A stretch of DNA of 22,874 bases from Pseudomonadota bacterium (GTDB lineage Bacteria > Pseudomonadota > Alphaproteobacteria > Rhizobiales > Xanthobacteraceae). Location: the NCBI GenBank assembly GCA_023404705.1, contig JAEYAU010000120.1, positions 1 through 22,874 of the forward strand, in the 5' to 3' direction. Position numbers and translations under genes: made by a program. This document shows, in pieces, positions 16,325-22,874 of the stretch (its first letter is position 1; each line of letters opens with the position of its first letter). A model generated the notes under the pieces. That model saw only the letters and a list, made by a program, of their open reading frames with translations, did no database searches and was not told where the DNA came from.

Positions 16325-16448
16325 GCCCAACTGACGGTCAGTCAGGTCTGAATCCGGCGCTGCGCCGCCGGGGTCTTTTCGCGCGCGGTGGAGACTTGTA
16401 TGGCCATCCCCGGCACCCCGCTCACGACAAGCAAGAATTGGAACGCCG

Positions 16449-17420
16449 ATGGCCAAGGAGCCCAATCTCGATATCGCGCATCTCGCACACCTCGAGCTGC
16501 TGACCCCGAAATTCGAGCAGAGCCGCGATTTCTTCGTCAATGTCTTCGGCATGACCGAAAGCGGCGAGCAAGGGGATTCGGTCTATCTCCGCGGCTGGGA
16601 CGACTACGAGCGCTACACGCTCAAGCTCACGGCCTCGAAGACCTCCGGTCTCGGCCATGTCGCCTATCGTTGCCGCAGCCCCGAGGCGCTCGAGCGCCGC
16701 GCCGCAGCCCTGAAGGGCTCCGGCTTCGACATCGGCTGGACCGATGGCGATCTCGGCCACGGCAAGACCTTCGTGTGCCGCGATCCCGACGATCATCGCA
16801 TCGAGCTCTATTACGAGACCGAGTGGTACGAGGCGCCCGCCGACAAGAAGCCGGCGCTGAAGAACCAGGCGCAGCGTTACCCGGGCCGCGGCGTCAACGT
16901 GCGCCGCCTCGACCACTGGAACGGGCTCGCGGTCGACATCAAGGCGAACCGCATCTTCTTCGAGGACTATCTCGGCTTCCGCCTGACCGAGACCATCATC
17001 CTCAACGACGGCAGCGAAGCCGCGATCTGGATGACGGCCACCAACAAGAGCTACGATTTCGCCTATACGCGCGACCACACCGGCACCAAGGGCCGCTTCC
17101 ACCATATCACCTATGCCCTCGACAGCCGCGAGGACGTGCTGCGCGCCGCCGACATCTTCCTGGAGAACGGCGTGTTCATCGAGACCGGACCGCACAAGCA
17201 CGCGATTCAGCAGACCTTCTTCCTCTATGTCTACGAGCCCGGCGGCAACCGTGTCGAGGTCGCCAATGCGGGGGCGCGCCTCGTGCTCGCGCCCGACTGG
17301 AAGCCGATCGTCTGGACCGAGGAGGAGCGCAAGAAGGGCCAGGCCTGGGGCCTGAAGACCATCGAGTCGTTCCACACCCACGGCACCCCGCCGGTGGAGC
17401 ACGTGAAGAAGGCGGGGTAA
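16449..17420 (+). CDS. Type I extradiol (catechol 2,3-dioxygenase-like) ring-cleaving dioxygenase
   Basis: A two-domain VOC-fold dioxygenase of 323 residues, close to the usual 300-320. The iron ligands can be placed by comparison with XylE: H156 in RRLDHWN, H218 or H219 in GRFHHITYALD, and E270 in YEPGGNRVEV. The catalytic acid-base histidine corresponds to H251 in GPHKHAIQQTFFLY. The N-terminal domain (HLAHLELLTPKFEQSRDFF to DPDDHRIELYYETEWY) is the non-catalytic repeat. It should cleave a catechol-type ring next to the diol using Fe(II) and oxygen; the true substrate is unknown because no other ring-degradation gene is adjacent. ATG 16449 has a weak Shine-Dalgarno (GGAAC). It diverges from urtA and is followed, across a repeat element, by an oxidoreductase gene. 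Confidence 0.93.
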   Translation: MAKEPNLDIAHLAHLELLTPKFEQSRDFFVNVFGMTESGEQGDSVYLRGWDDYERYTLKLTASKTSGLGHVAYRCRSPEALERRAAALKGSGFDIGWTDGDLGHGKTFVCRDPDDHRIELYYETEWYEAPADKKPALKNQAQRYPGRGVNVRRLDHWNGLAVDIKANRIFFEDYLGFRLTETIILNDGSEAAIWMTATNKSYDFAYTRDHTGTKGRFHHITYALDSREDVLRAADIFLENGVFIETGPHKHAIQQTFFLYVYEPGGNRVEVANAGARLVLAPDWKPIVWTEEERKKGQAWGLKTIESFHTHGTPPVEHVKKAG

Positions 17421-17431
17421 TCTCCGTTTCT

Positions 17432-17595
17432 TCGTAGGGTGTGCAAAGGCGGCCGAGGCCGAGCATACCTTGCGAAGCGCTTGTCCCGCCTTTGCGCACG
17501 CGGTGCTGACTCGCGATTCAGCACGCGTGCGCACGGCGCGATCCGACACAGAGTGAAGACCGCATACACCTCGGCGCGCCGTGCACACCCTACGA
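17432..17595. repeat. 164-bp palindromic intergenic element
   Basis: Perfect 14-base terminal inverted repeats TCGTAGGGTGTGCA (17432-17445) and TGCACACCCTACGA (17582-17595) enclose a second near-perfect inverted repeat. Its arms are 17494-17509 and 17518-17532, GCGCACGCGGTGCTGA against TCAGCACGCGTGCGC. Partly complementary blocks with CCGAGG lie in between. The whole gap between the dioxygenase and the oxidoreductase folds as one long structure. It resembles a dispersed repeat class of Bradyrhizobium-type genomes beginning CGTAGGGTG (from memory, not searched). It carries no ORF of note. Confidence 0.8.
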
Positions 17596-17608
17596 GTCGA
17601 GACTCAGC

Positions 17609-18511
17609 ATGCCCACCAACGGACACCCTCACCTCTGCTTCATCGGCTTCGGCGAGGCCGGCCAGGCGATCGCGGCCGGCCTGCGCGAGGCAGGCATCAC
17701 GAGCATCGCGGCGTGGGACATTCTTTTCCCCGCGCCCGAGGGCGAGCGGCTCAAAGCTGCGGCGACGCGCGTGAACGTGCGCATCGCGAGCTCCGCGGCA
17801 GATGCCGTGACGGGCGCCGATATCGTGATCTCCGCCGTCACGGCGGCCTCGAGCCTCGAAGCCGCGCGGTCGGTGCTGCCGCATCTGCAGAACGCGCCGT
17901 TCTTCCTCGATATCAACTCGGTGTCGCCTGGCCGCAAGCAGGAGACCGCGGCGTTAATCGGCGACAAGGCGCGTTACGTCGACCTCGCCGTGATGGCGCC
18001 CGTCTATCCGGCGCGGCACCAGACGCCGATGCTGATCGCCGGCGCGCACGCGACCGAGATCGAGCCCGTCCTCTCCGGCTGGCAGATGCGCGTCTCCGTC
18101 GCAGGCGCCGAGGTCGGCGCCGCGGCCGCCATCAAGATGGTGCGCAGCGTGATGGTGAAGGGCATGGAAGCGCTTACGCTGGAGTGCTTCCTCGCCGCGT
18201 CCCGCGCGGGCGTGCTCGAGCAAGTGATGGGCTCTCTCGCCAAGAGCTTTCCGGGCCTCGATTGGCCCAAGATGGTCGCCTACAACATCGAGCGCATGGC
18301 GAGCCATGGCGCGCGCCGCGCCGCTGAGATGGAGGAAGTCGCCGACACCTTGCGCGAGCTCGGCGTCGAGCCGCTGATGGTCACCGCCACGGTGCAGCGC
18401 CAGCGCGAGATGAGCCAGATCGGCAAGCAGCCCACGGTGCGCGACACACTGCAGGCTGGCCACGTGCCGCTGCTCAACGCCGTGAGCGCCGCGGCGCGGG
18501 ACCGGCATTGA
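17609..18511 (+). CDS. NAD(P)-dependent oxidoreductase, 6-phosphogluconate dehydrogenase-like
   Basis: A 300-residue beta-hydroxyacid-dehydrogenase-type protein. The Rossmann glycine motif GFGEAG is at 13-18. DIVISAVTAASSLEAA and FFLDINSVSPGRKQ follow; the latter corresponds to the substrate-binding motif of the family. A lysine in GAAAAIKMVRSVMVKGMEAL (K176) sits at the usual catalytic position. The C-terminal half (LECFLAASRAGVLEQVMGSLAKSFPG onward) looks like the DUF1932 helical domain rather than the classical 6PGDH end, so sugar-phosphate activity should not be assumed. ATG 17609 lies in the 13 bp after a palindromic element and has no strong Shine-Dalgarno (GACTCAGC). It may share a transcript with the upstream dioxygenase. 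It converges on ddl with a 4-bp gap. Confidence 0.88.
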   Translation: MPTNGHPHLCFIGFGEAGQAIAAGLREAGITSIAAWDILFPAPEGERLKAAATRVNVRIASSAADAVTGADIVISAVTAASSLEAARSVLPHLQNAPFFLDINSVSPGRKQETAALIGDKARYVDLAVMAPVYPARHQTPMLIAGAHATEIEPVLSGWQMRVSVAGAEVGAAAAIKMVRSVMVKGMEALTLECFLAASRAGVLEQVMGSLAKSFPGLDWPKMVAYNIERMASHGARRAAEMEEVADTLRELGVEPLMVTATVQRQREMSQIGKQPTVRDTLQAGHVPLLNAVSAAARDRH

Positions 18512-18515
18512 GCCG

Positions 18516-19622
18516 CTAACGCGTCGCGGCGAGCGCCGTACGGCGCGCATGCCGGGCCTCGGCATGCGCGATCAGGATCTCCATCAGCTGGTCCTGCGGC
18601 AGGCCGCCGGCCTCCCAAAGCTTGGGATACATGCTGATCGCCGTGAAGCCCGGCAGCGTGTTGACCTCGTTGACGAAGACGCGGCCCTCGCCCCCTGCCT
18701 CCAGGAAGAAGTCCACACGCGCCATCCCTTCGCAGCCGAGCACGCGGAAGGTGTCGATCGCGAGCGCGCGCGTGCGCTCCGCGGTCGCGGCCGACAGATC
18801 AGCCGGAATGCGCAGCAGCGCGCCGTCGGCGTCGAGATATTTCGCATCATAGCTGTAGAAGCCGTGGCTCGCGGCCGGCACGATCTCGCCCAGCAGCGAC
18901 GCCTTGATCTCACCCGTCGGATACTCGAGAACCGAGCATTCGATTTCGCGTGCGCCCGGCACGCTGCGCTCGACCAGCACCTTGCTGTCGAACCGGAAGG
19001 CCTGCGTGCAGGCGCGTGCGAACTCCTCCGCGTTCTGCGCGCGTGAGACGCCGACCGACGAGCCCATATTCGCGGGCTTGACGAAGACATCTGTTCCGAG
19101 CAACGCCGTGACCGCCGCGAAGTCGGTGCGGTCCTGCGCGGTCAGCGCCAGGAAGGGCACGATCGGCAGCCCCTTGTCCCGCATCAGCCGCTTCGCGACG
19201 TCCTTGTCCATGCCCACCGCCGAGCCGAGCACGCCCGCGCCCACATAGGGCACATCGGCCAGCTCCAACGCGCCCTGCACGGTGCCGTCCTCGCCGTTCG
19301 GCCCGTGCAGAACCGGAAACACCGCGTCCAGCCGCAGTGCCCGCGCGGCATCCCCCAGCACCATGAGCTCGCCGCCCCCGCCCGGCACGAGCGCCACGCG
19401 CGGCGCGCCGTCCGGGATCTCCAGCGACCGGGCGCCCGTTCCGGAGCCGTTGCCGCTGTCGCAAAGCAGCCAGCGCCCGGCGCGGTCGATGCCGATCGGG
19501 ACGACCTCGAAACGGTCCGGATCGAGCGCGCGCAGCACGTTGGCGGCCGACAATTTGGAGACGTCGTGCTCCGCCGAGCGCCCTCCGAACAGGAGGCCGA
19601 TTCTCTTGCGCGCGTGCGTCAT
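18516..19622 (-). CDS. ddl: D-alanine--D-alanine ligase
   Basis: ATP-grasp enzyme making the D-Ala-D-Ala dipeptide of peptidoglycan in the cytoplasm. At 368 residues it is the longer DdlA-like type. Visible family elements are LLFGGRSAEHDVS (N-terminal, with E18), FPVLHGPNGEDGTVQG, VFVKPANMGSSVGVS, the loop GFYSYDAKYLD and the metal-binding NEVNTLPGFT (318-327). The tyrosine in the loop is of the D-Ala-adding type; no vancomycin-resistance (D-lactate/D-serine) substitutions are apparent. ATG 19622 has AGGAA seven bases upstream. It stands alone, not in a murein gene cluster, so another ddl within the dcw cluster is possible. It diverges from the ClpP-like gene. Confidence 0.97.
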   Translation of the reverse strand: MTHARKRIGLLFGGRSAEHDVSKLSAANVLRALDPDRFEVVPIGIDRAGRWLLCDSGNGSGTGARSLEIPDGAPRVALVPGGGGELMVLGDAARALRLDAVFPVLHGPNGEDGTVQGALELADVPYVGAGVLGSAVGMDKDVAKRLMRDKGLPIVPFLALTAQDRTDFAAVTALLGTDVFVKPANMGSSVGVSRAQNAEEFARACTQAFRFDSKVLVERSVPGAREIECSVLEYPTGEIKASLLGEIVPAASHGFYSYDAKYLDADGALLRIPADLSAATAERTRALAIDTFRVLGCEGMARVDFFLEAGGEGRVFVNEVNTLPGFTAISMYPKLWEAGGLPQDQLMEILIAHAEARHARRTALAATR

Positions 19623-19678
19623 GGGCTGTTCCTGAAGCTAAAGAGGCGAGCGATCCGCGTCAGACAACCACATTAAGG

Positions 19679-19695
19679 CGAAAACGGGTCCACTT
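19679..19695. repeat. Possible relic of the short palindromic repeat
   Basis: CGAAAACGGGTCCACTT closely matches the core of the repeat at 9472-9520 (CGAAAACGGGTGTCCACTT) with two bases missing. The GCGCATGATC arms are not present on either side. It is in the divergent gap upstream of ddl and could be a decayed copy or chance. Confidence 0.4.
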
Positions 19696-19811
19696 GCTCA
19701 AGCCGCAATTCCCTCGCAAGCTCGGAACCGCGCCCGGGGTTGCACCCTTGAGATGGGTCGGGACGTACCTATCTCGCGGGTCTCCGGCGTCTGACAAAGA
19801 GGAAACCGATT

Positions 19812-20237
19812 GTGCGAACCGCCGTCTGTGTCCTGCTGGCGCTCTTCAGCCTCGCCCGGCCCACCTCAGCCGAGGTGCGTATCCTGGCGAGCCCCGGCGG
19901 CGCGGTCGGGCCTTACCTCGAGCTGTTCGAGGCGGTGCGCGCCTCGGGCGAGCGCGTGATCATCGACGGGCCCTGCTTCTCGGCCTGCACCCTCGTGCTC
20001 AGCGTCGTTCCGTCGGACCGCATCTGCACCACCCGGCGCGCGGTGCTCGGCTTCCACGCCGCCTGGTCGCGCGACAAGCGCGGCCGCGCCCGGCGCGAGC
20101 CCGAAGTGTCGCGCATCGTGCTCGCCAACTATCCGGCCTCGGTGCGTCAGTGGATCGAGCGACGCGGCGGCCTCTCCTCGCGCGTTCTCGTACTGCGCGG
20201 CCGTGAGCTCGCCGCGATGTATCCGCGCTGCCGCTGA
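19812..20237 (+). CDS. Small exported ClpP/crotonase-fold-like protein
   Basis: A 141-residue protein with an N-terminal signal peptide (about 1-20, LLALFSLARPTSA). The mature part has the pattern seen in periplasmic ClpP-like proteins: a strand with SPGGAVGPYLELFEAV, then VIIDGPCFSACTLVLS (candidate nucleophile S57 flanked by C55 and C59), then RAVLGFHAAW (candidate H82). The serine-histidine arrangement is consistent with the ClpP/crotonase fold, but catalytic competence is unproven and no acidic third residue was identified with confidence. The GTG start at 19812 has GAGGAAA a few bases upstream. It diverges from ddl and precedes the TadG-like gene by about 195 bp. Its C-terminus contains an additional cysteine (MYPRCR), so disulfides are possible. 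Confidence 0.75.
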   Translation: MRTAVCVLLALFSLARPTSAEVRILASPGGAVGPYLELFEAVRASGERVIIDGPCFSACTLVLSVVPSDRICTTRRAVLGFHAAWSRDKRGRARREPEVSRIVLANYPASVRQWIERRGGLSSRVLVLRGRELAAMYPRCR

Positions 20238-20370
20238 ATCGGCGCGCCGCGATCGTGACGGTGAACGCGCGGTGAACCTCGCCGGTGAAAGACCAGGCCG
20301 GCGATAAACGCCGCGTGAAGGCTGTACGACGCAGGTACGGGAAGACCCCTAGAATCTGACTACAATTTTA

Positions 20371-20390
20371 CGCTTTGTTCCGCTTTGTCC
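20371..20390 (+). repeat. Two-copy 10-bp tandem repeat before TadG-like gene
   Basis: CGCTTTGTTC is followed directly by CGCTTTGTCC in the leader of the TadG-like gene. Further upstream the element GGTGAA occurs three times (20260, 20271 and 20284). These could be regulator half-sites or chance; no known motif was recognised. Confidence 0.3.
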
Positions 20391-20432
20391 GCGAAGGTCC
20401 GGCTCGTCCACAAAGCCAGTCGGATCGAAGCC

Positions 20433-21797
20433 ATGCATCAGCTTTCCGCGCGACTGCTCGTTGGCTGCCGCCGCTTCATCGCTTCCCGCAGCGGCAATGT
20501 CGGCATCATCTTCGGCCTGCTCTCGGTCCCGCTGCTGGCTGCTGTCGGTCTCGCGATCGACTACGGGCGCGCCGCGCAAGTGCGCGCCGACCTGCAGTCG
20601 GCGGCCGACGCCGCGAGCATCGCGGCCATCGCCAAGGCCTCCGCGGGCTACAAGGCCGCGGCCAGCATGCAGGGCGACGGCTCGATCGAGGCCGCCGTCA
20701 CCGATGCGCAGAACGTGTTCAAGGGCAATCTCGCGACCAGCGGCGTCAAGGGTTACAGCAACCTCGACCTCAAGGTGACGGTCACGAAGTCCGGCACCAT
20801 GCTGACCTCCAAGGTCACGTTCACGGCGGACGTGCAGACCAGCATTCTCGGCGCCTTCCAGGGTTCGCTCGGCAAGGGCACCATGTCGATCGGCGGCTCG
20901 GCCACGGCCGGCAACGAGATGCCGCTCTACATCGATTTCTATCTGCTGCTCGACAACACGCCCTCGATGGGCGTCGGCGCCACCACGGCCGACATCAACA
21001 AGATGGTCGCCAACACGCCCGACAAATGCGCCTTCGCGTGTCACGATCTGTCGGCGGGCGGAAACGACTACTACGCGCTCGCCAAGAAGCTCGGCGTGCA
21101 GATGCGCATCGACGTGCTGCGCGGGGCGACGCAGCAGCTGATGGACACCGCCAAGATGACCGCCGCCGTGTCGACCCAGTTCCGGACCGCGATCTACACC
21201 TTCGGCGCCTCGGCCACGAGCCGCGGCCTCACCACCATCCAGTCGCTGACCTCGGATCTCAGCAAGGCGAAGACCGCCGCCGCGAAGATCGACCTGATGA
21301 CGGTGCCGTACCAGAACTACCAGAGCGACACCCTGACGAACTATGGCGAGGTGCTGCCCGACATCAACGACGCCATCGCGACACCGGGCGACGGCAGCTC
21401 CTCGTCCAAGCCGCAGAAATACGTCTTCTTCGTCTCCGATGGCGTCGCCGACCGCGTCAACGGCACGCCGGGCTGCTCCGAGGCGGTCACGCAGGGCAAG
21501 GACCCCGAGACCGGGGTGAACTATGCGCGCTGTCAGGAGCCGCTCGACGTCTCCTACTGCACGAAACTGAAGCAGCGCGGCATCAAGGTCGCGGTGCTCT
21601 ACACGACCTATCTGCCGCTGCCGACCAACTCCTGGTACATGAGCTGGATGTCGCCTTTTAACAGCAAGATCGGCAAGAACATGCAGACATGCGCCTCGCC
21701 CGGCCTCTACTTCGAGGTCAGCCCGAGCCAGGGCATCGCCGAAGCCATGGAAGCGCTGTTCAAGAAGGCGATCTCCACGGCGCACCTCACGAAGTAG
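20433..21797 (+). CDS. TadG-like protein with von Willebrand A domain
   Basis: A 454-residue protein. The N-terminus holds the Tad/Flp hallmark, one membrane segment within GNVGIIFGLLSVPLLAAVGLAIDY followed by GRAAQVRADLQSAADAASIAA (residues 21-65). The rest is extracytoplasmic and contains a VWA-like domain. The metal site is DNTPS at 174-178 (threonine where the first serine of DxSxS is usual), and later FVFFVSDG-like and KQRGIKVAVLYTTY strands follow. Several cysteines (for example in DKCAFACHDL) suggest disulfides. ATG 20433 was chosen over an in-frame TTG at 20385 because the membrane segment then sits at the normal distance. No tad/cpa pilus genes are nearby, so it is an orphan. It may act in surface structure assembly or adhesion; that is inferred from the family. 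Confidence 0.88.
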   Translation: MHQLSARLLVGCRRFIASRSGNVGIIFGLLSVPLLAAVGLAIDYGRAAQVRADLQSAADAASIAAIAKASAGYKAAASMQGDGSIEAAVTDAQNVFKGNLATSGVKGYSNLDLKVTVTKSGTMLTSKVTFTADVQTSILGAFQGSLGKGTMSIGGSATAGNEMPLYIDFYLLLDNTPSMGVGATTADINKMVANTPDKCAFACHDLSAGGNDYYALAKKLGVQMRIDVLRGATQQLMDTAKMTAAVSTQFRTAIYTFGASATSRGLTTIQSLTSDLSKAKTAAAKIDLMTVPYQNYQSDTLTNYGEVLPDINDAIATPGDGSSSSKPQKYVFFVSDGVADRVNGTPGCSEAVTQGKDPETGVNYARCQEPLDVSYCTKLKQRGIKVAVLYTTYLPLPTNSWYMSWMSPFNSKIGKNMQTCASPGLYFEVSPSQGIAEAMEALFKKAISTAHLTK

Positions 21798-21842
21798 CGC
21801 ATGATCCCGAAAAGTGGGGACCGGTTTTCGGAGAAGATCATC
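21797..21842. repeat. Short palindromic repeat, copy 2
   Basis: GCGCATGATCCCGAAAAGTG begins a 46-bp element whose reverse complement matches copy 1 at 9472-9520 closely (shared core CCGAAAACnGGTnnCCACTTTTCG). It begins at the last base of the TadG-like stop codon and ends 18 bp before the Bug gene stop. It sits exactly between convergent genes, where a hairpin could serve as a two-way transcription stop. Confidence 0.85.
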
Positions 21843-21860
21843 CGCCAATAAATGGCGCTT

Positions 21861-22838
21861 CTACTTGGCATTCGCGCTCTCGGCGATGCGCTCCAGCACG
21901 GGCTTCCAGACCTGCTGCTGCTCCTGCACGAAGGCGAGCGCTTCGGCGGGTGACATCGGCCGCGCGTAGGAGCCGCGCGCCGCGAGCTTGTCGCGGATCT
22001 CGGGCTTGCTGAGCACCGCCCGCAGGTCGCCACTGACCTTGCCGATGATCGCTTCCGGCGTGCCGCGTGGCGCGACCACGATCTGCCAGCCGGTCGCGAT
22101 GAAGCCCGGAAACGACTCGGCGAGGGTCGGCAGTTCGCGCACATCGGGAAGCCGCTCCGCCGACGCGATCGCGAGCGCTTTGAGCTGTCCCGACTGAAAT
22201 GCGCCGGCGAGCCCCGTATAGCCCTCGATGATGATCGGGATCCGCCCCGCCATCACGTCCGCGACCGCCTGCGAGCCGCCCGAATAGGGCACCATCTGCA
22301 GCTTGATGCCGGCACGCAGCTGCAGCATCTCGCCCGTGAGATGGGTGAGCCGGCCGACGCCGCTCACCACATAGGAGAGCTCGCCCGGTTTCTGCTTCGC
22401 GAGCGCGATCAGCTCGGCGAGCGAATTGATGCCGAGGGCGGGCGATACGCCCACCGCCATCGGCTGCTCCGCCGTGAAGCCGATCGGCGTGAAGTCGCGC
22501 GGCAGCACCACCGGCAGGTTCGGCGTTTTGCCGGGCAGCGCCACGAACACCGAGAGCGCCGGCGCATAGAGCGCGTAGCCGTCCGGCGCCGCCTCGGACG
22601 CGACGCGTGCCGCGATCGCGCCGCCCGCGCCCGGATGGTTGAACACCACGACCTGCTGCCCCCAGGCCTGGCTCAGCCCGTCCGCGATGATGCGCAGGCT
22701 CGTATCCACGGCCGCGCCCGGCGCCGAGTCCGTGATGATCTTCACGGACCGCGTCGGATAGCTCTCCGTCTGCGCGCGCGCCTCGCCGACGGCCGAGACC
22801 ACGAGCAGGGCTGCAAGAGCGAACCACCGATAAGACAT
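21861..22838 (-). CDS. Bug-family (TctC-like) solute-binding protein
   Basis: Periplasmic receptor of the tripartite tricarboxylate transporter type, 325 residues. A signal peptide spans about 1-22 (ALLVVSAVGEARAQ). Family elements are YPTRSVKIITDSAPGAAVDTSLRIIADGLSQAWGQQVVV, NHPGAGGAIAARVASEAAPDGYAL, LPRDFTPIGFT, VPYSGGSQAVADVMAGRI and QLKALAIASAERLPDVRELPTLAE. These form the ligand loops that usually bind carboxylates through water. ATG 22838 has AGGGGG upstream. TctA/TctB membrane partners are not visible, as is common for the many orphan Bug proteins of such genomes. Ligand unknown. It converges on the TadG-like gene. Confidence 0.95.
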   Translation of the reverse strand: MSYRWFALAALLVVSAVGEARAQTESYPTRSVKIITDSAPGAAVDTSLRIIADGLSQAWGQQVVVFNHPGAGGAIAARVASEAAPDGYALYAPALSVFVALPGKTPNLPVVLPRDFTPIGFTAEQPMAVGVSPALGINSLAELIALAKQKPGELSYVVSGVGRLTHLTGEMLQLRAGIKLQMVPYSGGSQAVADVMAGRIPIIIEGYTGLAGAFQSGQLKALAIASAERLPDVRELPTLAESFPGFIATGWQIVVAPRGTPEAIIGKVSGDLRAVLSKPEIRDKLAARGSYARPMSPAEALAFVQEQQQVWKPVLERIAESANAK

Positions 22839-22874
22839 CTCGGCCCCCTTGTCGGATCGCGCGGCCGCGTGGGC

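Larger units (their letters stand above)
16122..16448. promoter_or_regulatory. Divergent regulatory region, urtA / extradiol dioxygenase
   Basis: A 327-bp non-coding gap. It holds the sigma-54 promoter for urtA (16187-16201), a partial NtrC-like site (16308-16324) and an exact short palindrome ACTGACGGTCAGT (16330-16342). It also holds a looser pair CTGACC (16254-16259) / GGTCAG (16275-16280) that shares the CTGAC half-site. The A/T-rich patch near 16309-16322 may be part of a promoter. No convincing sigma-70 promoter for the plus-strand dioxygenase was found. Confidence 0.6.

Noticed and set aside
17432..17595. CRISPR-like or tRNA-like structure
   Set aside because: The inverted repeats form nested palindromes, not regularly spaced direct repeats, and no cloverleaf with a CCA-adjacent acceptor was found.
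20349..21848. 499-aa minus-strand ORF opposite the TadG-like gene
   Set aside because: Arg/Gly/His-rich translation without domains; the plus strand encodes a recognisable TadG/VWA protein.

Overview
The window is GC-rich, gene-dense DNA from an alphaproteobacterium. It most likely belongs to Hyphomicrobiales (the Bradyrhizobium / Nitrobacteraceae / Xanthobacteraceae area). The grounds are the urt-ure gene order, a sigma-54 promoter in front of urtA, an orphan Bug-type solute-binding protein, a TadG-like protein, and three families of short palindromic intergenic repeats of a kind I associate with these genomes. The placement is from memory and was not searched.

Layout. 1-2555: a ThDP-dependent enzyme (minus strand) diverging from a small unknown gene. 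2603-4151: a glyoxalase-fold gene and an SRPBCC gene (minus), diverging from a MarR-type regulator (plus); the gap holds two MarR-like operator palindromes. 4167-6794: two unrecognised minus-strand genes, one encoding a 629-residue membrane-anchored coiled-coil protein. 6914-16121: the core of the window, one minus-strand cluster read urtA-urtB-urtC-urtD-urtE-ureD-ureA-(small His-rich membrane protein)-ureB-ureC. 16122-16448: a divergent regulatory region with a textbook -24/-12 promoter facing urtA. 16449-18511: a type I extradiol dioxygenase and a 6-phosphogluconate-dehydrogenase-like oxidoreductase (plus), separated by a 164-bp palindromic element. 18516-19622: D-Ala-D-Ala ligase (minus). 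19812-21797: a small exported ClpP-like protein and a TadG/VWA-like protein (plus). 21861-22838: a Bug-family binding protein (minus).

How it works together. UrtA captures urea in the periplasm, UrtB/UrtC form the pore and UrtD/UrtE hydrolyse ATP. Urease UreABC splits the urea to ammonia and carbon dioxide, and UreD helps load the nickel centre. The sigma-54 promoter suggests induction under nitrogen limitation through NtrC. The other usual nickel-loading factors (UreE, UreF, UreG) are not in the window. A 65-residue exported, histidine-bearing single-span protein sits between ureA and ureB and is the most interesting unexplained gene here. No tRNA, rRNA, transposase, integrase or CRISPR array was recognised.
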